Below are positions 26,685 through 34,413 of a stretch of DNA of 45,507 bases, piece after piece. The notes under the pieces were generated by a model, which ran no database searches, was not told the origin of the DNA, and was given only the letters and a program-made list of their open reading frames with translations. Each line of letters begins with the position of its first letter. The stretch's first letter is position 1. This DNA comes from Pseudomonadota bacterium (GTDB lineage Bacteria; Pseudomonadota; Gammaproteobacteria; Burkholderiales; Rhodocyclaceae): positions 1 to 45,507 of the forward strand of contig JAKOZI010000180.1 in NCBI GenBank assembly GCA_029780075.1. Direction: 5' to 3'. The position numbers and the translations under genes are program-made.

Positions 26685-27103
26685 GTCTGCTGGCGTTGAC
26701 GGCGGAAGTCATCGAATTTCGCGAGCAACGGAACTGGGCGCAGTTCCACAACTTGCGCAACCTGATCGTCTCGCTGAATCTCGAGGCCAGTGAACTGCTC
26801 GAATTGACGCAGTGGAAAAGCGATGCCGACATGGCCGCCCTGGCCGAGGATGCCCGGGCTCGGGAAGCACTCCACGACGAGTGCGCCGATGTCCTCATTT
26901 ATCTGCTGCTGATCGCCGAAAATGCCGGCATCGACCTTGAAGCCGCAGCACGTGCCAAACTCGCCAGGAATGCCGTCAGATACCCGGTGGAACTCTGTTT
27001 CGGTTCGAGCCGCAAGTACGCAGCGGACACTGCCAATCCAGAGCGCTCCGACGGCTTGACTCACGGCCGGTCGCCCGTCAGGACACCTGACCCGCAAGCG
27101 TAA
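26681..27103 (+). CDS. MazG-like nucleotide pyrophosphohydrolase
   Basis: This is a 140-residue all-alpha NTP pyrophosphatase. The metal-binding motif is visible as EASELLEL followed by DECADVLIYLL, the ExxE...ExxD pattern, preceded by the RNWAQFHNLRNL helix of the dCTPase-like group. It probably hydrolyses a (d)NTP to the monophosphate, for nucleotide sanitation. The core ends near residue 110 with RYPVELCFGSSRKY. A further 25 or so polar residues (ADTANPERSDGLTHGRS...) form an unusual tail that overlaps the converging rlmJ gene by 26 bases. The ATGA overlap with the lyase gene indicates coupling. Confidence 0.8.
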   Translation: MSLLALTAEVIEFREQRNWAQFHNLRNLIVSLNLEASELLELTQWKSDADMAALAEDARAREALHDECADVLIYLLLIAENAGIDLEAAARAKLARNAVRYPVELCFGSSRKYAADTANPERSDGLTHGRSPVRTPDPQA

Positions 27104-27923
27104 AACCGGCACCGGCATCCTGCCCGAGCACCCCGACCAGATAGGGCATCACCTCCTGCAAGGTGGACTGCAGGGTCCACGGCGGATTGAGGATGTACAG
27201 GCCACTGCCGTACATTCCGAAACCGTCACTGGCCGGGGTGCGGATGCGTAGCGTCACTTGCAACCAGTTGCTGGCCGACAGGCGTTGCAGGCGTTGCGGC
27301 AAGTCATGCGCTTCGAGCTTGGTGAGTTGCGGATACCACAGCATGTAGGTGCCAGTCGGGAAGCGTGTCAGGCACTCCTTGAGCGAATGCACCACCCGGT
27401 CGTAGTCGCGGCGCTCTTCATAAGGCGGGTCGATCAGCACCACGGCACGCCTCGGTGGCGGCGGCAACAGGGCCTTGAGCGACGCAAATCCATCGCTGTG
27501 GTGAACGATCACCTGCTTGCCGAAGGCCTGGAAATTCTCCCGCAGCCGCAGCACTTCGCGGCTATGCAGTTCGAAAAGGCGCAGGCGGTCCTGTGCGCGC
27601 ATGATTGCGAGCGCCAGCAAGGGTGAACCGGGATAGACCTTCAAACCGCCGTCGGGATTGACCTTGCGCACCAGCGCCAAGTAATCAGCCAGAGCCGCCG
27701 GCAGATCCTTGCGCCCCCACAGCCGACCGACACCATCCCGAAACTCCTCCAGTTTGGCTGCCGCAGCGGAATCCAGAGCATAGGATCCCGCGCCGGCGTG
27801 CGTATCGAGGTACCAGAAGGCTTGCTCCTTCTGGCAGAGGTAGCGCGTAAGCTGCACCAGCACCAGATGTTTGAGCACATCGGCGTGGTTCCCGGCATGG
27901 AAGGCATGACGATAACTGAGCAT
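27078..27923 (-). CDS. rlmJ: 23S rRNA (adenine2030-N6)-methyltransferase
   Basis: This is a 281-residue SAM-dependent methyltransferase of the RlmJ (YhiR) family. It has the conserved start MLSYRHAFHAGNHADVLKHL, a YLDTHAGAGSY SAM-binding loop, SPLLALAIMRAQDRL, and the catalytic DPPYE in VVLIDPPYEERRDYD. The C-terminal GFGMYGSGLYILNPPW is also typical. The product modifies A2030 of 23S rRNA. It converges on the MazG-like gene with overlapping 3' ends, so no terminator separates them. Confidence 0.94.
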   Translation of the reverse strand: MLSYRHAFHAGNHADVLKHLVLVQLTRYLCQKEQAFWYLDTHAGAGSYALDSAAAAKLEEFRDGVGRLWGRKDLPAALADYLALVRKVNPDGGLKVYPGSPLLALAIMRAQDRLRLFELHSREVLRLRENFQAFGKQVIVHHSDGFASLKALLPPPPRRAVVLIDPPYEERRDYDRVVHSLKECLTRFPTGTYMLWYPQLTKLEAHDLPQRLQRLSASNWLQVTLRIRTPASDGFGMYGSGLYILNPPWTLQSTLQEVMPYLVGVLGQDAGAGFTLAGQVS

Positions 27924-27970
27924 CGGCTAACGCCCGTCCGCAGTCGCGGAGGAACGCCGCAGCCAGTGCA

Positions 27971-29215
27971 CTACTCCGGCACCCGGAGCTTGCCGTCGGT
28001 GCTGAACTGATAGTCGAGGAAGATGTGCTCTGCGCTCAGCAACTGGTAGCTGCCGTCGGGCAAGCGCTTCGACGTATCCTTCAGGCGGTACGCATAGTGA
28101 CCGCAGGTCCAGCAATCGAAGTTGCGCATTTGCGTACATAGACAGGTCTTGTCCCGAACCGATATCTTCTTGACGCCAGGATTGGCCGCCACCTCGCGGT
28201 TATACGCGGTAATGTAGGAACAGCTGCCGCTGCTGTCGAGAAGATACCCATAGGCCTCGCAATTGGGCCGAATCCCGTCGCCAATCGCCGGGCTGTTGCT
28301 CAACATGCGCATCGGGTAACCGGTAGGCGAGATCTGGTTGACCTCGATCTGGTCTTCACTGGCAGCGAAATAGCGTTGTTTGACGTCTTCCGGCAAACCA
28401 CACTCTTTGGCCACAGTGAAACGCGTCGCCACCTGAACTGCCGCCGCCCCCTGGTCGAGGAAGGAAACGGCGTCACTCCCGGTGAAGATACCGCCCGCCG
28501 GAATCAGCGGAATATCCAGATGTTCAGCCTGCAGATAACGGTGAATTTCGCCGAAGATGGTCGCCAGGTCATACTGGGCCCAGTCCATGCCGAAACCCAG
28601 ATGCCCGCCGGCCAGTGGCCCTTCAACCACCACATAGTCCGGTAGCCGGTTGCAGCGTGCGGTCTTGCGCAGGAACAATTGCAGGGCGCGCAGCGAGGAG
28701 ACGATGATTCCCAGCTTGGCGTCGCGGAAACGCGGATGCTCCTCGATCAGGGCAAACGACCCCAGGTGCAGACCGGCAGCCAGAGTGATGCCGTCGATGC
28801 CGGCATCGAGCGCCGCCGCCATGCGCACGCGCAAAGTCTCGCGAGGCGCGTTCATGGTCAGCTTCTCCATGCAGTTCACGAAGATCAGGCCGTCACCACG
28901 TTTCGCTTCCATGGTTCGGCCAACGTGCATCTCGGTGGCTTCGGCGAGTTGTCCGAGATCGAAGCGCACCATCGACTTGTCGGAGTTGGCGACGTTGAAT
29001 TTGTACTGCCTGAGCTTGTCCTTGACGAACTTTGCATTGAAACGCCGATCGGCCACGGTATTCACCATGGCATCGGAAATATGTCCGACACCGCCAAGCC
29101 GAGCCGCTTCAAGCGCGAGTTCGGCGGTTGAAATATCCACCCCCATGCCGCCGATCATGATCGGCACCAGTTCCTTGTTGCCGAACCGCAGACGGAAATC
29201 ATCAACGCTCTTCAT
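27971..29215 (-). CDS. Nitronate monooxygenase-like FMN protein with a Cys-rich C-terminus
   Basis: This is a 414-residue TIM-barrel flavoprotein of the nitronate monooxygenase / 2-nitropropane dioxygenase superfamily. It has the N-terminal PIMIGGMGVDISTAELA and the FMN-phosphate motifs VEGPLAGGHLGFG and IPAGGIFTGSDAV, with AVQVATRFTVAKECG. The last 100 residues are unusual. They hold a CEAYGY...CSYI pair and a cluster CLCTQMRNFDCWTC, giving a CxC-x7-CxxC pattern that could bind zinc or iron-sulfur. That tail seems shared by a subfamily, so the annotated oxygenase activity is uncertain; enoyl reductase-like or other roles are possible. GGAAGGGTAGGG precedes the ATG at 29215. Confidence 0.75.
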   Translation of the reverse strand: MKSVDDFRLRFGNKELVPIMIGGMGVDISTAELALEAARLGGVGHISDAMVNTVADRRFNAKFVKDKLRQYKFNVANSDKSMVRFDLGQLAEATEMHVGRTMEAKRGDGLIFVNCMEKLTMNAPRETLRVRMAAALDAGIDGITLAAGLHLGSFALIEEHPRFRDAKLGIIVSSLRALQLFLRKTARCNRLPDYVVVEGPLAGGHLGFGMDWAQYDLATIFGEIHRYLQAEHLDIPLIPAGGIFTGSDAVSFLDQGAAAVQVATRFTVAKECGLPEDVKQRYFAASEDQIEVNQISPTGYPMRMLSNSPAIGDGIRPNCEAYGYLLDSSGSCSYITAYNREVAANPGVKKISVRDKTCLCTQMRNFDCWTCGHYAYRLKDTSKRLPDGSYQLLSAEHIFLDYQFSTDGKLRVPE

Positions 29216-29440
29216 CCCTACCCTTCCCAACCCGCGTCAGCGTTCCCAACTCGCCTATAGGTGATCACCACGACCCCCAACCCCGGCATTATCGCTCATC
29301 AAATGCCTGTATGGCTTGATGCATGCAAGGAAATCGCGCGCACGGGCGGCGAGGTGGCGAAAGCGTTGCGCAGAGCGTGCCTCAAACGGCTGTGATCACT
29401 GAGCGCGTGTATTATCTTTGGTCCAAACAACGCTCAATGA

Positions 29441-30094
29441 ATGCCAGCCATGGATGACAGCAGCCACCACGAACTCTCGTTCCCTCGTGAATGCGAAATC
29501 GGTATTCCGCGCCGGCAAGCGTTCGACGCAGCCGCCTTCGAGCGCGCAGTCGGCGATCTGCTCAGCGCCTGTGGCATTGCGCCGGACGCCGCGCATATGG
29601 GGCGAACACCACAGCGCGTACGCGAGCTATGGCAACGGCGCCTGCTCGGCGGCTACGACCTCGATCCGGCGGCAGCACTCGGTGACGGTTTTGCCGATCA
29701 CCGCAGCGACCTGGTGGTGGTCCGCGGCATTGCCATCCACGGGGTCTGTCCGCATCACCTGGTACCTTTTCGCGGCCTGGCGCACGTCGCCTACTTGCCG
29801 GGTGGTCGCCTGCACGGCTTTGGCCGCATCGCGCGCCTGGTCGACGCCATCGGCCATCGCTTCACCTATCAGGAATGGATGACTCGCGACATCGCCGACG
29901 CGCTGATGCGGCACGGGAAGGCGCGTGGCGCTGCTTGCGTGGTCGAAGCCGAACAATTGTGCCTGCTGCTTGGTGAAGACCGGCGTGGCGACGAGCGCGT
30001 GATCACCCAGTCCTTCAGCGGCGAGTTCGAGCGCTCCGCGCAGCTGCGCAGCGAATTCCTGCGTGCCATCGCGCTTCGCCGCCAAAGTGATTGA
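29441..30094 (+). CDS. GTP cyclohydrolase I-like protein with altered catalytic residue
   Basis: This 217-residue protein has the FolE fold pattern: TPQRVRELW early, VCPHHLVPFRGLAHVAYLPGG, RIARLVDAIGHRFTYQEWMT, VVEAEQLC and SEFLRAI late. The zinc ligands Cys103, His106 and Cys174 are kept, as is the substrate Glu in YQEW. The residue equivalent to E. coli His179 is Gln172, the Glu of CEHH is Pro, and the Ser-Lys of GLSK is Gly-Arg. In E. coli FolE, His179 is needed for full conversion of GTP to dihydroneopterin triphosphate. The protein may therefore stop at an intermediate or act on something else. The start may be 29441 or 29450; neither has a clear ribosome binding site. A canonical folE probably exists elsewhere in the genome. 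Confidence 0.8.
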   Translation: MPAMDDSSHHELSFPRECEIGIPRRQAFDAAAFERAVGDLLSACGIAPDAAHMGRTPQRVRELWQRRLLGGYDLDPAAALGDGFADHRSDLVVVRGIAIHGVCPHHLVPFRGLAHVAYLPGGRLHGFGRIARLVDAIGHRFTYQEWMTRDIADALMRHGKARGAACVVEAEQLCLLLGEDRRGDERVITQSFSGEFERSAQLRSEFLRAIALRRQSD

Positions 30095-30263
30095 ACGGCC
30101 GACACCCGCGCAACCGCCGGTCAACGTCAAGATTTGGTCCCTGCTGACTGCAACCCCTGCACCGGCCGAATACCCAGCATATCCATTGGCAACGCCCTCT
30201 TTACCAGATCATCACGGTGCGGAGCCACACCGCTCGTTTACCGAACCTTGTCCCGATTCGCCC

Positions 30264-30956
30264 ATGGCACCCACCGGCACTGCGCAGAATGTTCCGCCCC
30301 CGCCACCCTACCGCCCGCCACCCAACGACGCGCTGGACATCCTGTACGTCGACTCCTGGCTGCTGATGGCAAACAAACCGGCCGGACTGCTCTCGGTACC
30401 CGGTCGCGGCGAAGACAAACAGGACTGCCTGGTGCTGCGCGTCCAGGCCGAGTATCCCGACGCGCTGATCGTGCATCGCCTTGACATGCCGACTTCAGGC
30501 CTGCTCCTGCTGGCGCGTGGCAAGGAAATGCAGCGGCGACTGAGTCACGAATTCGCGCAGCGACGGGTCGAGAAGCGCTATCTGGCGGTCGTCATGGGGT
30601 GTCCGTTGTCGGTCACCGGTGTCATTGATCTGCCACTCGCTGTTGACTGGCCGAATCATCCACGCCAGAAGGTTGACCGACAGGCTGGCAAGCCCGCGCT
30701 CACGCGTTACCGGTTCCTGAGTCACACCGCGTCAGATGACACCTCGCGCCTCGCCCTGTCGCCTGAAACCGGTCGCACACACCAGTTGCGTGTGCACCTG
30801 CAGGCACTCGGGCACCCCATCGTCGGGGACATGCTTTACGCCGACGCCACGACCGTCGCCAAATCCGATCGCCTTCTGCTGCACGCCGATGAATTGGCTT
30901 TCACGCATCCCGCAACGGATCGTCGGATGCGTTTCTGCAGTCCGCCGCCGTTCTAG
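30264..30956 (+). CDS. RluA-family pseudouridine synthase
   Basis: This 230-residue enzyme isomerises uridine to pseudouridine in rRNA and/or tRNA. After a proline-rich start come LYVDSWLLMANKPAGLLSVPGRG, the catalytic motif VHRLDMPTSGLLLLA with Asp74, RVEKRYLAVV, and the C-terminal ETGRTHQLRVHLQALGHPIVGDMLYA. No S4 domain precedes it, and the size is near that of RluA itself (219 residues). The ATG at 30264 is chosen; the open frame extends back to 30063 over the folE-like 3' end, but that part is low-complexity and unlikely to be translated. RluA is the likeliest specific identity. Confidence 0.85.
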   Translation: MAPTGTAQNVPPPPPYRPPPNDALDILYVDSWLLMANKPAGLLSVPGRGEDKQDCLVLRVQAEYPDALIVHRLDMPTSGLLLLARGKEMQRRLSHEFAQRRVEKRYLAVVMGCPLSVTGVIDLPLAVDWPNHPRQKVDRQAGKPALTRYRFLSHTASDDTSRLALSPETGRTHQLRVHLQALGHPIVGDMLYADATTVAKSDRLLLHADELAFTHPATDRRMRFCSPPPF

Positions 30957-30997
30957 CCCGCAGGGCACTGTGCCGCGGCGGCGTGCGGATCCGACTG

Positions 30998-31026
30998 GCG
31001 ACAGGCACCGGTCATCCCGCTATACT
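30998..31026 (+). promoter_or_regulatory. Candidate promoter of the nnrS-like gene
   Basis: GCGACA (30998-31003, four of six matches) and TATACT (31021-31026, five of six) have the ideal 17-base spacer, 66 bases before the ATG at 31093. Confidence 0.5.
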
Positions 31027-31092
31027 GGGCAGCCATCCACCCCTGCAGTCTTCCTGCTTTCTCACGCCGTAACTGACCGAGACCCCGCGAGC

Positions 31093-32256
31093 ATGAGCTT
31101 TTCGAACCACCCGCTATGGCTGGTCGGTTTCAGACCCTTCTTTACCCTCGCCTGCTTGTCCGGACTCAGCCTGCCCGTACTCTGGGCGCTGATCTTCTCG
31201 GGAATATTGGCACCGCCAGCAACACCATTCTCACCAGCGCAGTGGCACGCCCACGAAATGTTCTTCGGCTTCGGCTGGGCGGTTCTCGGCGGCTTCCTGC
31301 TCACCGCCACCAGGAACTGGGTGAAGATTCGCGGCTATCACGGCCAGGCGCTGATGCTGCTGGTCAGCGCCTGGCTGCTCGAACGCGCTGGAATGTGGTA
31401 CGCAGGAATCTTGCCACCGCTCGTGTTCCGCTTTTTCAGCAACCTCTTTCTGGCAATGATCGTCCTGATGCTGCTATGGACGTTGATCCGACACCATCAG
31501 GATGATTCCTTCCCGGACAACACTTTTTTCCTGATCGTCCTGCCACTGTTCCTGGTCGCCAAGAACCTGTTGCTCAGCGAAGACCACTTCCAGGTCGGCG
31601 CCGCCATGACCCTTGGATTGTTCCGCGTCGTATTCCTGGTGATGCTCGAAAGAACCGTTACGCAGTTCATGAAGAACGCCGTGCAGGCCGACATCCTGCG
31701 CAGCGCGCCACTTGATCGGGCGATCAAACTGCTGGCCTTATTGCTCGTGTTCGTCGGCCTGCTGCCGACACAGATTGCGCCGTGGCTGGCACTGCTGCTG
31801 GCACTGCTGCTGAGTGGCCGCTTCGTCTTCTGGAAGCCGCAACTGGCGATGCGCCGACTCGATATCGGCATCATGTACCTCGGCTATCTCGCCATCGTCG
31901 CCCAGTTGCTGTTGCAGTTCATCGAGCAGCTCGTAACGCCGGGATGGCTAGGCTCGTTGTCAATGCACGTGTTTACCTTCGGCGCCATGGGCCTGATCAT
32001 CCCCGCAATGCTGATCCGCATCGCCAACGGCCACACCGGCCGAAAAATCATCTTCGACCGGCTCGACAAGGCAGTACTCTGGATCATGATTGCCGGTTTC
32101 GTGATCCGCATCATCCTCCCGCAGTTCGATCCGGCGGGTTACCTGCGCTGGATTGGCCTCGCTGCGGCTTGCTGGTTTACCTGCTTTGCGGTACTGTCCT
32201 GGCGCTATGTGCCCTACCTCCTGCAACCACGGGTGGACGGCAAACCCGATGCGTGA
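31093..32256 (+). CDS. NnrS family membrane protein
   Basis: This is a 387-residue polytopic inner-membrane protein with about 12 hydrophobic segments. It has the family start [17 protein letters not shown], the [28 protein letters not shown] segment with conserved His residues, and late [27 protein letters not shown]. NnrS proteins bind heme and copper and support growth under nitric oxide or nitrosative stress. Which role applies here is inferred from the family. The gene has its own candidate promoter and is followed within 7 bases by a glutathione S-transferase gene. The open frame upstream of 31093 overlaps rluA and is a shadow. Confidence 0.88.
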   Translation: MSFSNHPLWLVGFRPFFTLACLSGLSLPVLWALIFSGILAPPATPFSPAQWHAHEMFFGFGWAVLGGFLLTATRNWVKIRGYHGQALMLLVSAWLLERAGMWYAGILPPLVFRFFSNLFLAMIVLMLLWTLIRHHQDDSFPDNTFFLIVLPLFLVAKNLLLSEDHFQVGAAMTLGLFRVVFLVMLERTVTQFMKNAVQADILRSAPLDRAIKLLALLLVFVGLLPTQIAPWLALLLALLLSGRFVFWKPQLAMRRLDIGIMYLGYLAIVAQLLLQFIEQLVTPGWLGSLSMHVFTFGAMGLIIPAMLIRIANGHTGRKIIFDRLDKAVLWIMIAGFVIRIILPQFDPAGYLRWIGLAAACWFTCFAVLSWRYVPYLLQPRVDGKPDA

Positions 32257-32263
32257 GACCAGA

Positions 32264-32971
32264 ATGATCGACCTCTACACCGCCGCGACACCCAACGGGC
32301 ACAAAATCTCGATTGCCCTGGAGGAACTCGCTCTGCCCTACAGGGTACACGCGCTGAAGCTGTCAGAGGGTGAGCAGAAGCAACCCTGGTTTCTGGCGAT
32401 CAACCCGAACGGGCGAATCCCGGCGATCGTCGATCGCGCAGAAGAGAATTTCGCGGTCTTTGAATCGGGCGCGATTCTCCTTTATCTGGCTCAAAAAACC
32501 GGGCGCCTGATGCCCGATGACGCCAGGGGCCGATCCCGCGCCATCCAGTGGCTGATGTTCCAGGTCGGTGGGGTAGGACCGATGATGGGCCAGGCCAATG
32601 TTTTCTTCCGTTATTTCCCCGAAAAGATTCAGCCCGCGATAGACCGCTATCAGGGTGAGTGCCGACGACTGTTTCGCGTTCTCGATGGGCACCTCAAGGA
32701 GCATGAGTACCTGGCCGGTGACTATTCGATCGCTGACATCGCGAACTGGGCCTGGGTTCGCACGCATCGCTGGTCGGGCGTGGATCTCGCCGAGCTGCCC
32801 CATCTGCAACGCTGGCTGGAGCAGATACGCCGTCGCCCGGCAGTGCAACAAGGAATCAACACGCCACCCTCGCCGATCGATCGGGATGCCGACCCCGACC
32901 TGGCACGGCAGTTCGCAGAGGAGGCGCGCCGAATGGTCGAGATCGGGCAGTCGCGCCAGAGCGGCGTTTGA
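32264..32971 (+). CDS. Glutathione S-transferase family protein, YfcG/YghU-like
   Basis: This is a 235-residue thioredoxin-fold GST. The start [21 protein letters not shown] matches YfcG, whose Thr/Asn near residue 10 bind glutathione. NGRIPAIVD has the cis-Pro, and [16 protein letters not shown] supplies the glutathione Glu-Ser. The all-helical C-terminal domain contains [17 protein letters not shown]. YfcG acts as a glutathione-disulfide reductase, so a redox role is likely. The ATG at 32264 fits the family alignment; an alternative at 32249 overlaps the nnrS stop. Probably co-transcribed with nnrS. Confidence 0.87.
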   Translation: MIDLYTAATPNGHKISIALEELALPYRVHALKLSEGEQKQPWFLAINPNGRIPAIVDRAEENFAVFESGAILLYLAQKTGRLMPDDARGRSRAIQWLMFQVGGVGPMMGQANVFFRYFPEKIQPAIDRYQGECRRLFRVLDGHLKEHEYLAGDYSIADIANWAWVRTHRWSGVDLAELPHLQRWLEQIRRRPAVQQGINTPPSPIDRDADPDLARQFAEEARRMVEIGQSRQSGV

Positions 32972-33037
32972 GGCGCTCTTGCTCTCGTCACGGCATCATG
33001 TCCAACCATACAGCATGTTACGAACAGTGAGGGAACG

Positions 33038-33661
33038 ATGAAAATTTATGTCTCACCAAGAGCACCGAACCCCCGCCGAGTGCTGATGTTCATTGCCGAG
33101 AAGGGTTTGACCGGCATCGAACAGGAGATCGTCGACATCGGCAGTGGCCAGCACCTGAGTGCTGCCTTTCGCGCCAGGAGTCCGCTGGCCAAGCTGCCGG
33201 TGCTCGAACTCGACGACGGGCGCTCGCTCGGTGAGACAAGAGCCATCTGTACCTACCTGGAAGGCTTGGTCGCAGAACCCAACCTGATGGGCAATGATTT
33301 TGAAGAGCGCGCCTTCATCGAAATGGCTGACCGCCGGGTGGAACTGTACCTCTTCGGAGGCATCGCCAACTGGATTCGCCACACTCATCCCGGCCTGGCG
33401 CCACTCGAACAGCCGCAGTTCCCCGACTTCGGCCACTCGCAAGCCGAGAAGGTGCGAGAAGTGGCGCGCTGGCTGGATCGCAAACTCGCCAGCGAGCCCT
33501 ATATGGCTGGACAGCGCTTCACGATCGCCGACATCACCGCTTTCTGCGCTCTCGAATTCGCGCGCGGACTGATGAAGTTCCGTCCTGCCGATGAGGGCAT
33601 GCACCGTCTGCAGGCCTGGCGGGACCGCATCAGCCAGCGCCCCAGCGCCGGCGTCTCATGA
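33038..33661 (+). CDS. Glutathione S-transferase family protein
   Basis: This is a 207-residue two-domain GST unlike the preceding one. The N-terminal thioredoxin fold starts MKIYVSPRAPNPRRVLMFIAEKG, has the cis-Pro in LAKLPVLELDDG and Glu in LGETRAICTYLE. The helical C-terminal domain contains PYMAGQRFTIADITAFCALEFA with the N-capping motif. The substrate is unknown; it most resembles the general soluble GST group common in proteobacteria. It follows the YfcG-like gene by 66 bases on the same strand and may share its transcript. Confidence 0.87.
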   Translation: MKIYVSPRAPNPRRVLMFIAEKGLTGIEQEIVDIGSGQHLSAAFRARSPLAKLPVLELDDGRSLGETRAICTYLEGLVAEPNLMGNDFEERAFIEMADRRVELYLFGGIANWIRHTHPGLAPLEQPQFPDFGHSQAEKVREVARWLDRKLASEPYMAGQRFTIADITAFCALEFARGLMKFRPADEGMHRLQAWRDRISQRPSAGVS

Positions 33662-33734
33662 CCCGGCAGATGATGCAGCTGCCGAGCCAGCGCGCTTGGC
33701 CTTTGCCGTGCAGTGAATGACCGAACCGGCCGAC

Positions 33735-33766
33735 ATGACCGGTACAACCCTGGGCGGGGGTATAAT
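33735..33766 (+). promoter_or_regulatory. Candidate promoter of ppa
   Basis: A perfect TATAAT (33761-33766) lies 34 bases before the ppa ATG. The best -35 words, ATGACC or TGACCG (33735-33741), are weak and have long spacers of 19-20 bases. The -10 is the main support. Confidence 0.5.
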
Positions 33767-33800
33767 TGCTGTTCCCGCAACCAGTAGAGAGACCACGAAC

Positions 33801-34349
33801 ATGGGCCTAGATCGCGTGCCCTCCGGCAAAGCACTTCCCAATGATTTCAACGTCATCATCGAGATACCGATGCATGCCGATCCGGTGAAATACGAAGTGG
33901 ACAAGGACAGCGGCGCGGTCTTCGTCGATCGTTTCATGTCCACTGCCATGCACTACCCCTGCAACTATGGCTACATTCCACACACCATTGCCGGTGATGG
34001 TGACCCGGTCGATGTGCTGGTGGTCACTCAGTTCGCCCTGCACCCCGGGGTCGTCGTACGCTGTCGGCCGATCGGCATGCTGGCCATGGAAGACGAAGCA
34101 GGACAGGATGCCAAACTGCTCGCAGTCCCGGTCGATAGCCTCACGTCGATGTATCGCGACATCGAGTCACCGCGCGACTTTCCCCAGGTCATCCTGGATC
34201 AGATCGCGCACTTCTTTGCCCACTACAAGGACCTCGAACGTGGCAAGTTCGTCAAGGTCGCCGGCTGGCTGGGCAGCGACGAAGCCAAGAAGGAAATCAT
34301 GGAAGGCGTGCGGGCCTACGAGAATGCCAAAGAAAAGCCGGCTTTCTGA
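33801..34349 (+). CDS. ppa: Inorganic pyrophosphatase (family I)
   Basis: This 182-residue cytoplasmic enzyme hydrolyses pyrophosphate to phosphate and pulls biosynthetic reactions forward. The signature DGDPVDVLV with its metal-binding Asp residues is present. So are IEIPMHADPVKYEVDKDSG, the YPCNYGYIPHT loop and YKDLERGKFVKVAGW. The start at 33801 (MGLDRVPSG) is chosen from the family N-terminus. A TATAAT lies just upstream and a strong terminator just downstream, so it is probably monocistronic. Confidence 0.95.
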   Translation: MGLDRVPSGKALPNDFNVIIEIPMHADPVKYEVDKDSGAVFVDRFMSTAMHYPCNYGYIPHTIAGDGDPVDVLVVTQFALHPGVVVRCRPIGMLAMEDEAGQDAKLLAVPVDSLTSMYRDIESPRDFPQVILDQIAHFFAHYKDLERGKFVKVAGWLGSDEAKKEIMEGVRAYENAKEKPAF

Positions 34350-34375
34350 ACCGCTTTTTCCGCCACGCTGATCGG

Positions 34376-34398
34376 GGGGCGCACGTGCGCCCCTTTTT
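34376..34398 (+). terminator. Rho-independent terminator of ppa
   Basis: GGGGCGCAC (34376-34384) and GTGCGCCCC (34385-34393) form a perfect palindrome that folds with a 4-base loop, followed by five Ts. It lies 27 bases after the ppa stop and only 15 bases before the nadE ATG, so nadE transcription must start very close by or rely on read-through. Confidence 0.82.
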
Positions 34399-34413
34399 CT
34401 GGTACCTGTGCTT

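Noticed and set aside
30063-30263. N-terminal extension of the RluA-type synthase back into the folE-like gene
   Set aside because: The extension is Pro/Ala-rich, overlaps the preceding gene and is not part of the family; the ATG at 30264 is sufficient.
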